Below, piece after piece: positions 35,155 through 48,423 of a stretch of 64,000 nucleotides of DNA. Position 1 is the first letter of the stretch. Every line of letters begins with the position of its first letter. Below the pieces are notes generated by a model, which saw nothing but the letters and a program-made list of their open reading frames with translations, searched no databases and had not been told where the DNA came from. The stretch lies in contig CM017569.1 of the NCBI GenBank assembly GCA_007844125.1, positions 4,083,976 to 4,147,975 on the forward strand. Direction: 5' to 3'. A program made the translations under genes and the position numbers. This DNA is from Sinonovacula constricta. Its lineage: Eukaryota > Mollusca > Bivalvia > Cardiida > Solecurtidae.

Positions 35155-38100
35155 ATACACCCAGCATAAAAGTGTTACATACACCTATCATAAAGGTGTT
35201 GCATAAACTCATCATAAAGGTGTTACATACACTCATCATAAAGGTGTTACATACACCCATCATAAAGGTGTTACATACACCCATCATAAAGGTGTTACAT
35301 ACACCCATCATAAAGGTGTTACATACACTCATCATAAAGGTGTTACATACACCCATCATAAAGGTGTTACATACACCCATCATAAAGTTGTTACATACAC
35401 CCATCATAAAGGTGTTACATACACCCATCATAAAGATGTTACATACACCCATCATAAAGGTGTTACATACACTCATCATAAAGGTGTTACATACCCCCAT
35501 CATAAAGGTGTTACATACACCCATCATAAAGATGATACATACACTCATCATAAATGTGTTACATACACTCATCATAAAGGTGTTACATACACTCATCATA
35601 GAGGTGTTACATACACTCATCATAAAGGTGTTACATATATCCATCACAAAGGTGTTACATACACCCATCATAAAGGTGTTACATACATCCATCATAAAGG
35701 TGTTACATACATCCATCATAGAGGTGTTACATACATTCATCATAAAGGTGTTACATACACCCATCATAAAGGTTTTACATACTCGCATCACAAAAGTGTT
35801 ACATACACCCTTTATAAAGGTGTTACATACATCCATCATAAAGGTGTTACTTACACTCATCATAGAGGTGTGACATACACCCATCATAAAGGTGTTACAT
35901 CCATCCATCATAAAGGTGTTACATACATCCATCATAAAGGTGTTACATACGCCCATCATAAAGGTGTTACATACGCCCATAATAAAGGTGTTACATACAC
36001 CCATCATAAAGGTGTTACATCATAAAGGTGTTACATACACCCATCATAAAGATGATACATACACCCATCATAAAGATGTTACATACACTCATCATAGAGG
36101 TGTTACATACATCCATCATAGAGGTGTTACATACATCCATCATAAAGGTGTTACATCATAAAGGTGTTACATACACCCATCATAAAGGTGTTACATCATA
36201 AAGGTGTTACATACACCCATCACAAAGGTGTTACATATATCCATCATAGAGGTGTTACATCATAAAGGTGTTACATACACCCATCATAAAGGTGTTACAT
36301 CATAAAGGTGTTACATACACCCATCATAAAGGTGTTACATACACCCATCATAAAGGTGTTACATACACCCATCACAAAGGTGTTACATACACCCATCATA
36401 AAGGTGTTACATACATCCATCATAAAGGTGTTACATACACCCATCATAAAGGTGTTACATACATCCATCATAAGGTGTTACATACACCCATCATAAAGGT
36501 GTTACATCATAAAGGTGTTACATACACCCATAATAAAGGTGTTACATACATCCATCATAAAGGTGTTACATACATCCATCATAAGGTGTTACATACACCC
36601 ATCATAAAGGTGTTACATCATAAAGGTGTTACATACACCCATCATAAAGGTGTTACATACACCCATCATAAAGGTGTTACATACACCCATCATAAAGGTG
36701 TTACATACACCCATCATAAAGGTGTTACATACATCCATCATAAAGGTATTACATACACCCATCATAAAGGTGTTACATACATCCATCATAAGGTGTTACA
36801 TACACCCATCATAAAGGTGTTACATACATCCATCATAAGGTGTTACATACACCCATCATAAAGGTGTTACATCATAAAGGTGTTACATACACCCATCATA
36901 AAGGTGTTACATACATCCATCATAAAGGTGTTACATACACCCATCATAAAGGTGTTACATACATCCATCATAAGGTGTTACATACACCCATCATCAAGGT
37001 GTTACATCATAAAGGTGTTACATACACCCATAATAAAGGTGTTACATACATCCATCATAAAGGTGTTACATACACCCATCATAAAGGTGTTACATACATC
37101 CATCATAAGGTGTTACATACACCCATCATAAAGGTGTTACATACACCCATCATAAAGGTGTTACATACACCCATCATAAAGATGTTACATACACCCATCA
37201 TAAAGGTGTTACATACACCCATCATAAAGATGATACATACACTCATCATAAAGGTGTCACATACACTCATCATAAAGGTGTTACATACACCCATCATAAA
37301 GGTGTTACATACACCCATCATAAAGGTGCTACATACACCCATCATAAAGGTGTTACATACACCCATCATAAAGATGTTACATACACCCATCATAAAGGTG
37401 TTACATACACTCATCATAAAGGTGTTACATACACCCATCATAAAGATGATACATACACTCATCATAAAGGTGTCACATACACTCATCATAAAGGTGTTAC
37501 ATACACCCATCATAAAGGTGTTACATACACCCATCATAAAGGTGTTACATACACCCATCATAAAGGTGTTACATACACCCATCATAAAGATGTTACATAC
37601 ACCCATCATAAAGGTGTTACATACACTCATCATAAAGGTGTTACATACCCCCATCATAAAGGTGTTACATACACCCATCATAAAGATGATACATACACTC
37701 ATCATAAATGTGTTACATACACTCATCATAAAGGTGTTACATACACTCATCATAGACGTGTTACATACACTCATCATAAAGGTGTTACATATATCCATCA
37801 CAAAGGTGTTACATACATCCATCATAAAGGTGTTACATACACCCATCATAAAGGTGTTACATACACCCATCACAAAAGTGTTACATACACCCTTTATAAA
37901 GGTGTTACATACATCCATCATAAAGGTGTTACTTACACTCATCATAGAGGTTGGACATACACCCATCATAAAGGTGTTACATCCATCCATCATAAAGGTG
38001 TTACATACATCCATCATAAAGGTGTTACATACGCCCATCATAAAGGTGTTACATACACCCATCATAAAGGTGTTACATACACCCATCATAAAGGTGTTAC

Positions 38101-40172
38101 ATCCATCCATCATAAAGGTGTTACATACATCCATCATAAAGGTGTTACATACGCCCATCATAAAGGTGTTACATACGCCCATAATAAAGGTGTTACATAC
38201 ACCCATCATAAAGGTGTTACATCATAAAGGTGTTACATACACCCATCATAAAGATGATACATACACCCATCATAAAGATGCTACATACACTCATCATAGA
38301 GGTGTTACATACATCCATCATAGAGGTGTTACATACATCCATCATAAAGGTGTTACATCATAAAGGTGTTACATACACCCATCATAAAGGTGTTACATCA
38401 TAAAGGTGTTACATACACCCATCACAAAGGTGTTACATATATCCATCATAGAGGTGTTACATCATAAAGGTGTTACATACACCCATCATAAAGGTGTTAC
38501 ATAATAAAGGTATTACATACACCTATCATAAAGGTGTTACATACACCCATCATAAAGGTGTTACATACACCCATCATAAAGGTGTTACATACATCCATCA
38601 TAAAGGTGTTACATACACCCATCATAAAGGTGTTAAATACATCCATCATAAGGTGTTACATACACCCATCATAAAAGTTTTACATCATAAAGGTGTTACA
38701 TACACCCATAATAAAGGTGTTACATACATCCATCATAAAGGTGTTACATACACCCATCATAAAGGTGTTACATACATCCATCATAAGGTGTTACATACAC
38801 CCATCATAAAGGTGTTACATCATAAAGGTGTTACATACACCCATCATAAAGGTGTTACATACACCCATCATAAAGGTGTTACATACACCCATCATAAAGG
38901 TGTTACATACATCCATCATAAAGGTATTACATACACCCATCATAAAGGTGTTACATACATCCATCATAAGGTGTTACATACACCCATCATAAAGGTGTTA
39001 CATCATAAAGGTGTTACATACACCCATCATAAAGGTGTTACATACATCCATCATAAGGTGTTACATACACCCATCATAAAGGTGTTACATCATAAAGGTG
39101 TTACATACACCCATCATAAAGGTGTTACATACACCCATCATAAAGGTGTTACATACACCCATCATAAAGGTGTTACATACATCCATCATAAAGGTGTTAC
39201 ATACACCCATCATAAAGGTGTTACATACATCCATCATAAGGTGTTACATACACCCATCATAAAGGTGTTACATCATAAAGGTGTTACATACACCCATAAT
39301 AAAGGTGTTACATACATCCATCATAAAGGTGTTACATACATCCATCATAAGGTGTTACATACACCCATCATAAAGTTGTTACATACATCCATCATAAGGT
39401 GTTACATACACCCATCATAAAGGTGTTACATCATAAAGGTGTTACATACACCCATCATAAAGGTGTTACATACACCCATCATAAAGGTGTTACATCATAA
39501 AGGTGTTACATACACCCATCATAAAGGTGTTACATACATCCATCATAAAGGTGTTACATACATCCATCATAGAGGTGTTACATACATCCATCATAAAGGT
39601 GTTACATACACCCATCATAAAGGTTTTACATACTCCCATCACAAAAGTGTTACATACATCCATCATAAAGGTGTTACATACACCCATCATAAAGGTGTTA
39701 CATACATCCATCATAAGGTGTTACATACACCCATCATAAAGGTGTTACATCATAAAGGTGTTACATACACCCATAATAAAGGTGTTACATACATCCATCA
39801 TAAAGGTGTTACATACACCCATCATAAAGGTTGTACATTTATTCATCATAAGGTGTTACATACACCCATCATAAAGGTGTTACATCATAAAGGTGTTACA
39901 TACACCCATCATAAAGGTGTTACATACACCCATCATAAAGGTGTTACATGCACCCATCATAAAGGTGTTACATACACCCATCATAAAGGTGTTACATACA
40001 CCCATCATAGAGGTGTTACATACACCCATCATAAAGGTGTTACATACACCCATCATAAAGGTGTTACATACACCCATCATAAAGGTCCCATCATAAAGGT
40101 GTTACATACACCCATCATAAAGGTGTTACATGCACCCATCATAAAGGTGTTTCATACATCCATCATACATTT
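35155..40172. repeat. 24-bp minisatellite array, about 205 units, intronic
   Basis: Contiguous copies of a 24-bp unit containing AAAGGTGTTACATACACCCA. Variants include ACTCATC, ACATCCATC, GATGTTAC and GATGATAC. Shortened units recur: a 16-bp form (TTACATCATAAAGGTG, lacking ACACCCAT) and 23-bp forms with one A fewer (CATCATAAGG). Long stretches (35.2-36.2 kb and 37.1-38.4 kb) repeat the same order of variants, so there is higher-order structure. Because 24 is a multiple of three, all frames tend to stay open (LHTPIIKV on plus, MMGVCNTF on minus); the exon phases around it show that it is intron. Confidence 0.98.
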
Positions 40173-40689
40173 GGCATTTCAAAAATATTACTGCATTAAC
40201 AATTTTACAGGAGTTCAATCACAGATAAAAAGTAATGCTAAGCCCAGTTGTCCTTGATCTACAACAATACAAAAATCATGTATTGTGGGTTGGTTACAAA
40301 AACGTCTTCAGCTTATTTCTTTGTGATACTAAACAACATATGCATGAACATTATTGAGCTCATTTTGAACAAAATTTGTTGAGCAGTGTGTATGTACTGT
40401 GGTGGATGGACACATGGATATATGAACTGGCATCACTGTGGTTGTCACAAATACTATTTCTACCAATATTCTCCAAATGACATAACTTACTTTTTTTTTA
40501 AGCATATAGACAATCGTTTAATATCAAATCAGCATTGCCTTTGTCTACAAATAATTATAGCCATATTTTTCAATGAAAATCTGGAATGAAAACCAGGTTT
40601 TTGGATGGGCATGGCTTTCATCAATACATGTAGGCTTTGTGTCATTTTGTTAAGTTAAAATGCACCAACAATCTTTAAGTTACCTGGAT

Positions 40690-40880
40690 ACAGTGCAGCC
40701 TCCACTGAATGCATGCTGTGAACATCTTACATGATGGCTCACCAAGTCACTTTATTCTGACATCAGACTGATAACATAAAACTACAAGGGAGATACACCA
40801 CTACAATTTTGGTAGCTTTGGTATGCTGCTGTCTGGGTTTGAAAATGACACAATACCAGTCATATTGTTTTTCCAGGATT
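40690..40880 (-). mobile_element. Decayed SINE body, second family
   Basis: Matches the body of the element at 26930-27160: GCATGCTGTGAACATC, CCAAGTCA, then TTTGGTAGCTTTGGTATG near 40810. The tRNA head is lost or unrecognisable. Confidence 0.55.
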
Positions 40881-40957
40881 AGGCACGTGTCAACTAACTG
40901 GACTTCTTAAGGTGTGTCACTATATCATACAAAATAATACCATATTAGTCAACTTAC

Positions 40958-42334
40958 CAGACTGACACTGTTCAGATGGAGACAGTCTTTCATCTGACAG
41001 AGGCTGTCTACCATCAGACTGAAGCTGTCTCCCATCAGATTGAGGCTGCCCTGCATCAGATTGAGGCTGTCCCCCACCAGACATAGGCTGTCCCCCACCA
41101 GACAGAGGCTGTCCCCCATCAGATTGAGGCTGTCCCCCACCAGACAGAGGCTGTCTCCCATCAGACTGAGGCTGTCCCCCATCAGATTGAAGCTGTCCCC
41201 CATCAGATTGAGGCTGCCCTCCATCAGACTGAAGCTGTCTTCCATCAGATTGAGGCTGTCCCCCATCAGATTGAAGCTGTCCCCCATCAGACTGAAACTG
41301 TCCCCCATCAGACTGAGGCTGTCTTCCATCAGACTGAAGCTGTCCCCCATCAGACTGAGGCTGTTCTCCATCATACAGAGGCTGTCCTCCATCAGACTGA
41401 GGCTGTCTTCCATCAGACTGAGGCTGTCTTCCATCAGACTGAGGCTGTTCTCCATCATACAGAGGCTGTCCTCCATCAGACTGAGGCTGTCCCCCACCAG
41501 ACTGAGGCTGTCTTCCATCAGACTGAAGCTGTCCCCCATCAGACTGAGGCTGTCTTCCATCAGACTGAAACTTTCCTCCATCAGATTGAAGCTGTCCCCC
41601 ATCAGACTGAGGCTGTCCCCCATCAGATTGAAGCTGTCCCCCATCAGACTGAGGCTGTCTTCCATCAGACTGAAACTTTCCTCCATCAGATTGAAGCTGT
41701 CCCCCATCAGACTGAGGCTGTCTTCCATCAGACTGAAACATTCCTCCATCAGGTTGAGGCTGTTCTCCATCAGACTGAAACTGTTCCCCATCAGACTGAG
41801 GCTGTCCCCCATCAGATTGAAGCTGTCCCCCATCAGACTGAGGCTGTCTTCCATCAGACTGAAACTTTCCTCCATCAGATTGAAGCTGTCCCCCATCAGA
41901 CTGAGGCTGTCTTCCATCAGACTGAGGCTGTCCCCCACCAGACTGAGGCTGTCTTCCATCAGACTGAAACGTTCCTCCATCAGGTTGAGGCTGTTCTCCA
42001 TCAGACTGAGGCTGTCCCCCACCAGACTGAGGCTGTCCCCCACCAGACTGAGACTGTCCCCCACCAGACTGAGGCTGTCCCCCACCAGACTGAGGCTGTC
42101 CTCCATCAGACAGAGGCTGTTCTTCATCAGACTGAGACTGTCCCCCACCAGACTGAGGCTGTCCTTCATCAGACTGAGACTGTCCCCCATCAGACTGAGG
42201 CTGTTCTCCATCAGACTGAGGCTGTCCTCCATCAAACAGAGGCTGTCCTCCATCAGAATGAGGCTGTCCTCCATCAGACAGAGGCTGTCCTCCAGCAGAC
42301 AGAGGCTGTCCTCCATAAGATTGAGTCGTTTGAC
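40958..42334 (-). CDS. Macro-domain gene, exon 6: heptapeptide-repeat exon
   Basis: A 1377-bp, phase 1-1 exon (acceptor ACTGTTTTAG|GTCAAA, donor CAGTCTG|GTAAGT), residues about 310-768. After QTTQSYGG it is a run of some 62-64 seven-residue units of the type QPQSDGG, with variants QLQSDGG, QPLSGGG, KFQSDGR, QPLYDGE and MFQSDGR, ending LSPSEQCQSG. The frame was chosen because it alone fits both splice sites and continues into exons 5 and 7; the other two frames are also open only because the unit is 21 bp. The product would be hydrophilic, Q/G/S/D/P-rich and intrinsically disordered, a linker or condensation-prone region between the N-terminus and the KH-like region. I know of no family with this exact repeat. 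Unit number is probably polymorphic. Confidence 0.85.
40975..42312. repeat. 21-bp coding minisatellite
   Basis: The nucleotide array underlying exon 6: a 21-bp unit around CCATCAGACTGAGGCTGTCC (plus strand). Variants recur in longer patterns of several units (for example CTTTCCTCCATCAGATTGAAG every few units between 41570 and 41890), showing block amplification. Confidence 0.97.
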
Positions 42335-42639
42335 CTAAAACAGTTATGTATAAAAAGAGATTGAAAAAATAACATATTAGTTAGTTAGATTAGTTACAAT
42401 GTTTACTTATGTGTACACATACACATAAAATGGCCATGTTTTTGTGATGGTTCTTTTTGTAGGAAAAAAACACACAAAATCTGCTAAAAACAGCAAAACT
42501 ATTTAAAATAACAAAAAAAAAACATTAACATACCAGATTACCTTGGATGTGGATCATCAATGTTTGTTTCTTTTTTTAAATCTATTAGTGCCTATTAGCA
42601 CATTTAACAAGGCAAAGCAAAATACGCCTGTCAATTAAA

Positions 42640-43600
42640 AAATTAAAACTACTGTGCACTCTTGTGCAATGCAGTATGGCAAAGTTTTGGACTGCACGAT
42701 GAGTTACTGCAAGAAAAAATGAAATTAAAGTAGAATAATATAAACAAATCTTGAATCTGCCAAACTGTTGTGCACTGTTGTGAAACACTCTGGCATGATT
42801 GTGAACTGCAATATGGGTGATTGAAAAAAATCAAAGGGCAATAACATCAAGTATAGAAACATTTTCATGAGAGTAATGGCATTAGTGTAGAAAGGGGAGT
42901 TACTCAAAAGTAAGAAGAACAGAGTGACAGTTCTTGTGCACTGCACTCAATAACACCTATCCACCTATGAAGTTTCAAGTCAATAGCTTTGATAATGTAG
43001 GCATATGGTCCAAACAAACATCAAGTATAAAAATTGAACTTAGGGTAATAACTCTTAAATTGTGAAGTGTACAGTGATGGTTCTTGTGCTATGCACTTCA
43101 TCTTAATGGGATCTATCCAGTTGTGAAGTTTGATGTCATTAGCTTTTATAACATAAGAGTTATGCTCCAGACAAGAAAATTAAACAAAAGGAGATAACTC
43201 CAAAATCAATCATGAAGTGCAGAGTATTGGTTCTTATGCACTGCACTTCATCTCAGTGAGATCTATCTACCTATGACATTTTAATTCAATAGCTTTAATA
43301 GTGTTGGAGTTATGCTCCGGAGAAGAAAATAAAACAAAGGGGACTGACTCCAAAATCATGAAGTGCAGAATGATAGTTCTTGTGCACTGCATTCAGTCCC
43401 ATTGAGATCTATCCACCTAGGAAGTTTCAAGTCCATGGCTTTGATAGTCTTGGAGTTATGCTCCTGACCAGAAAATTAAACAAAGGGCAATAACTCCAAC
43501 ATCATGAAGTACAGAGGGATGGTTCTTTGCAAAGTGCTCTGACTTAATGTGATCTATCCACGTATGAAGTTTTAAGTTGGATTTATGCTTCGAACAAAAC
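42640..43600. repeat. Tandem-core repeat, unit about 147 bp
   Basis: About five diverged units. The landmark TATGCTCC falls near 43161, 43311 and 43456, with GTTCTTGTGCACTGCA, GATCTATCCACCTATGAAGT and AAAGGGCAATAACTCC in each unit. Earlier units toward 42650 are more decayed. It resembles bivalve tandem-core repeats in layout; the family is not certain. Lies in intron 5. Confidence 0.75.
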
Positions 43601-44189
43601 TCAAGATGCCGCCTGACCACCCACCCATACGATAGCCTGCAAGCCTGCCATGGGTGATCCCATAATACATCCCGTCTACGATGGGCATATAAAAAAGACA
43701 CAAGAATTGTCACATATGTGTACATATGTCAGTAATTTGAAGTTTGATTGACAAGTTTTAGAAATAACCAAGACACTAATACACATATAGCACAAAATGA
43801 TCTTTAATAATTATGCCCTTGCCCTTAATGTTTAAACAAGTAAATATGACTCACAATAAAGGGTCTTTAAGATGGTGAAGATAGATTGTAGTGTAAATAG
43901 TATGAACACTATGGCTGTGTCAAGAAAATGAAAGGGAAGGATAAAAGGATGAGCATATAAACAGCTAGACATATTGACAGACAGACAGACAGACAGACTG
44001 AGATTGCAGTATGTGTTTTTCTTCATCCTTTTGAGAACATGTTCAGTTCCGGCCAAACTGTGAAATTTCGTGACGTGAAATCATGCAGTAAATTGACATG
44101 TTTGATCTTATTACTAACAAGATATTGGTGGAAATATTGAACACTATCCAGGGTCTTACAGAGGCACTCATGATAATGCCATATGGTGT

Positions 44190-45710
44190 GTGATCACAAT
44201 ACCTCACCTTGAGCTGAGGTAAGCTAACCAGAGGGCAATGATGACAAAGGCTTTTAGTTGGCTCAAATCTGGCATCAAGTAATTAAGAGTTATTTACTTT
44301 AGAAATCTTTGGTGAAGAATGGACCATTAGTGTAGCCACTGGGTTGATAACGTTTTCTAGAGTTTTACCAAGTAACCTACTGCATTCACATGACCCACTT
44401 CGAAGCATATATGAGATTTCATATTAGCAAACATGCTGGCCAAGTTTGGTAAATTTTGGCCATCAATGTGGCCTCTAAGTGTTTGCACAAGGTTTTTCTA
44501 AAATTTGACCTAGTGACCTCCTTTTTGATCCCAGGTGACCCAATAATATACTCATCCAAGATTTTATAAGAACAAACAATCTAATCAAGTTTGGTGAAGA
44601 TTGGGCTATGAATGTGGTCTCTAGTCAAGCAGGCAAACATTCTGATCAAGTTTAGTGAAGATTGGGCCATAAATAGGGCCTCTAGTGTGTTCACAAGCTT
44701 TTTAAAAATTGACCTTGTGACCTACTTTTTGACACCAAGTCTGCCAAAATTTGGTCAAGATTGGGCTATAAATGTGGTCTCTAGTGTGTTCACAAACTTT
44801 TTCTAAGATTTGATCTAGTCACCTGCTTTTTGACTCCACGTGCTGCAATAATGAACTCATCCAAGATTTCATGCAGACAAACATTCTGATCAAGTTTGGT
44901 GAAGATTGGGCCATAAAAAGGGCCTCTAGTGTGTTCACAAGCTTTTTCTAAGATTTGACCTAGTGACCTATTTTTGACCCCACGTGACCCAGTTACAAAC
45001 TCTTCCAAGATTTTATGCAGACAAACATTCTGACCAAGTTATGTGAATATTGGGCTATAAATGTGGTCTCTAGTGTGTTCACAAGCTTTTCTAAGATTTG
45101 ACCATGTGACCTACATTTTGATTCCAAGTGACCCAGTTATGAGCTCATCCAAGACTTTATGCAGACAAACATTCTGATCAAGTTTGGTGAAGATTGGGCC
45201 ATAAAAAGGGCCTCTAGTGTGTTCACAAGCTTTTCTAAAAATAAACCTAGTGACCTACTTTTGACCCTACGTAACCCAGTTACCAAGTCATCCAAGATTT
45301 CATGCAGACAAATATTCTGCCAAAGTCTGGTGAAGATTGGGGTAAAAATGTGGTCTCTAGTGTGTTCACAAGCTTTTTAATAAAATTTGACCTAGTGACC
45401 TACTTTTTAACACACGTCACCCAACGAAGTCATCCAAGATTTCATGCAGACAAACATTCTGCCAAAGTTTGGTGAAGATTGGGCTATAAATGTGGTCTCT
45501 AGTGTGTTCACAAGCTTTTTCTAAGATCTGACCTAGTGACCTACTTTTGACCCCATGTGATCCAATAACGAACTCATCCAAGATTTCATGCAGACAAACA
45601 TTCTGGCCAAGTTTGGTGAATATTGGATACAAACTGTGGCCTCTAGTTTGCTCACTAGCTAAAATGTTGACGATTGACGCCGGACGAAGCGGTATCACAA
45701 AAGCTAAAAA
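44190..45710 (+). repeat. Tandem-core element, unit about 144 bp, about 9 units
   Basis: Units are marked by GTGTGTTCACAAGCTTTTT at about 44787, 44932, 45077, 45220, 45364 and 45507 (spacing 143-145). Each carries GACCTAGTGACCTACTTTT, GACCCAGTTATGAACTCATC and CATTCTGATCAAGTTTGGTG. The left end is ATCACAATACCTCACCTTGA and the right end GACGCCGGACGAAGCGG TATCACAAAAGCTAA, so the tips form an inverted motif. A core of tandem repeats between unique ends matches the described layout of bivalve 'pearl' elements; assignment is tentative. Same family and orientation as 21440-21995. Confidence 0.8.
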
Positions 45711-45711
45711 T

Positions 45712-46620
45712 GTCAGTCAATTCAAACAGGTGTGTGTGGAGGAATAGCCAAGGTAAGAATGGTCCTGTATATATATAACCTTCCCATAAAGTGTAATTGA
45801 ATTCCAACTGGTGCTTGCCGAGACAATGCCCAGATATCAATGGTACTATATCCAATGAAACAGAAATTCAAAAGGGTAATAACTTTATGAAAAGTCATTG
45901 AAACAGAATGTGGTGACACTATGTACATTTATTTTTTTGTGGGTGTGTGTCATAGTTTTATGGAATTCAAACCAGTGGTTGCCGAGATATAAAAAGATAT
46001 CTTTATAACAGAATCTCACAAAAACAAATGCACCAGTATCCCTCTTATGGCACACAAAATGGCATTATAACATCAACATATCCAACCTTAATGTATATTA
46101 GAATGCATACATATTGAAAGATCTTTCTTGAGGGAGCATTGTTTAAGCTTGGTTCTAGTCTAGTTCTGGCTGTAAATGATAGTAAATACAAAGACTTGTA
46201 GTTCTAGGCCAGCCATAATGGGAACATCATGACATCTAACATTATTTTAGGTATGGTTTAAAGGATTCTATTCTTTGTTTGATAATTTCATAAATTGTCA
46301 CTATAAAGTTCATTATTGTGCTTTTGCTGTCAACCGCCCCCACTTACGAAATTTTTCAGCACTCCTAGGCAGTAATGCAGAGTGATGGCATTAACTAAGG
46401 TGTTCTGATTGTTTGTGCAATTGCTTTGCAATCAAGGTATGCAGTAGATTATCATTGTTAACTTTTTCAGGTCATGACACAATGGTTAAAAGAAGCAAAC
46501 ACAAATTCTGCTATTTTTATAACAAGGAGATTTTTTGTGAATTAGGAAAATATATTAAGGCCAGTTTTAAGATTGATTCTAACATAGAATTGAGTAAAAA
46601 TGCAATTTTAAGCAAAATAA
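45712..46620. other. Intron 5; nothing recognised
   Basis: AT-rich intronic sequence. A short plus-strand frame at 46413-46646 shows no motif or splice context. Confidence 0.45.
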
Positions 46621-46621
46621 A

Positions 46622-47150
46622 AACAAACAGTGGCAATAGTTCTTAGCATTTGTATTGTATTTGAAACAAAAACCCTCCTGGACAAAATCCCTTGCATTAA
46701 TTTTAGCATAAGTGGATAAAATCTCTCATGTAAATTTAACACAAGCAGACAAAATCACTGGCATAAAATAACTGAAGTGAAAAATCTCAAAGTTGAAACT
46801 TTATAAGAAAAAAAATCAGGCATTGTTATCATTGTATTTATGAGACTTAGCTGTGCGAACTAATTTAACAATGTTGCAATATGTGGAAAGTTTACAGAAG
46901 GAATTTTATTCTGGAAGGATTTTATCCATACCATTCACGGCTTTTAGAAATAACGCAGGCTTAAAAGATGTATGTATCAAGTTGCTAAAAAGATAAAAGG
47001 GAAGATATATAAAAGTGACCATAATTTTATAATCTAGTGATCTACAGCCTTAGGAGGCAGCATGTGTAGCAGTAATTCTTAACAATTTGTGCAGTTTTAG
47101 TTTACTCCAAAATGCTGCTGTTTCAAACATTTTAACACATCTATAATATT
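46622..47150 (+). repeat. Dispersed repeat, copy 1 (paired with 61452-62640)
   Basis: Collinear with copy 2: AACAGTGGCAATAGTTCT, CATTAATTTTAGCATAAGTGG, GGAAAGTTTACAGAAGG, TATGTATCAAGTTGC and AATTTGTGCAGTTTT all recur in the same order and strand 15 kb away. It contains an intact TTAA at 47079-47082 exactly where copy 2 has a MITE, so it serves as a related empty site. Confidence 0.85.
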
Positions 47151-48107
47151 TTAACCAGAAAGGGCACTAATTTAGAAATATTTAATTATATTATGTACTG
47201 CCCAAGTGCAAAGTATATATGTATAATGAAAACAATGTTTCTTATTTGCTAATATTTACCATAGTTATATTTTCCTTAGCTAATACTGTACTAAATGGCT
47301 TGCATAAAATGAGTTGCTTGGGTTATTTGTAGCAATTTTTTCTGGAAAAGTTCTGGATCTAGGCCTGTTGTAAGTCAGTGACTCTTACCACTCAAATCCT
47401 CAGGTCTTTAGATGTGAGGCCTATCTTTCAATGAATTGTGAGCCTTTAAGTGATTAACAGTAACATGATTTGTATTTGTTATTTTAGGTTTAACAGCACA
47501 CAGATACTTGAAAGGTCACCCCTTACTGAATACACGAAGACTTATAGTAAATAAAGTATAATCAGGTTACAATTAATTTACACAAGTAGCAATATAAAAT
47601 CTATAAGATTAAAATTGATTTACATAAAGCATGTTATTTAAAGTGTCACACTTTAGTCCAGTTTATTGTCTTCAAACATAAAAATCAACTTGGGGGAATC
47701 CCTGTACCATTTAATACTGTGCAGTGTGAGTTGTACTAGGTAGATGTAGTTATTTACTGCTAAGATAGAATAACTCCCATTCCAATGTTTTTCATTCTCA
47801 CCAAACACAAAAGTACTTCTGAATGAAAATGTTCACAAATACATGTTAGACGTGTAATCAGTGGTAATAGATAAACAGATGGAAACTGATATTATTAGCA
47901 ATGATATAAGTGTTATTCCACCTTTTGACAGCATAGTGATATGTACCTTTAAATAGTTAAATGAACATATTAAACCATGTTTTAGGATTATTATAGCAAA
48001 TGGTCACTATTCTCACATATCATAGTACATATATATTTAAATGATCAAGAGAAGTTAGGAACAAGATATCCCCTTTAAATAAAATTGCTTATGTCTAATG
48101 CTCTTAC
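47151..48107. other. Intron 5, 5' end; nothing recognised
   Basis: AT-rich intronic sequence. No supported feature. Confidence 0.45.
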
Positions 48108-48218
48108 CAGGATCTGCTAAAGTCTTATGGTGTCTTGGTGTAGGAATGGGACGTTTTCCTTTAACAGGATCACATTTATACACATTTGACTGTCCCTGTT
48201 TATTGGGCAATGGTGGTG
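48108..48218 (-). CDS. Macro-domain gene, exon 5
   Basis: A 111-bp, phase 1-1 exon (acceptor ACTTTTCAG|CACCAC, donor GATCCTG|GTAAGA). With the G from exon 4 it reads APPLPNKQGQSNVYKCDPVK, then GKRPIPTPRHHKTLADP. It is proline-rich and basic, with a PxxP-like stretch (RPIPTPRH) that could be a docking site. No domain is recognised. Both sites and phase fit exons 4 and 6. Confidence 0.8.
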
Positions 48219-48423
48219 CTGAAAAGTACCGGTAAACAGACTAATAAAAAAAAAGAGATCAAGATTTTTCAATGCATAATTTCTGCAACCAATAAAAAAG
48301 TCTCTTTGAAATTACTGAATAATGAGGTGTACTAATTAACTCAATGTTACCCCTAAACAGAAAGAGGTGCATTTACTAACAAAACTAATATACATGAATA
48401 ACCCTAACAAGAATATTCTTTAC

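Noticed and set aside
36840..38363. 507-codon plus-strand open frame (and minus-strand frames of 291-368 codons) in the 24-bp array
   Set aside because: The unit is a multiple of three, so frames stay open by periodicity. No splice sites or non-repeat sequence; short units shift the frame; the surrounding gene's phases require this to be intron.
35155..40172. CRISPR-like regular repeats
   Set aside because: Units are directly contiguous with no unique spacers, and the genome is eukaryotic.
41040..42338. 432-codon plus-strand frame (RLSPIRL type) and the 455-codon minus-strand frame (MEDSLSL type)
   Set aside because: Alternative frames of the 21-bp coding repeat. Only the QPQSDGG frame fits the acceptor at 42334, the donor at 40958 and the phases of the neighbouring exons.
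43456..43725. 89-codon minus-strand frame
   Set aside because: Overlaps the end of a tandem-core repeat; no splice context.
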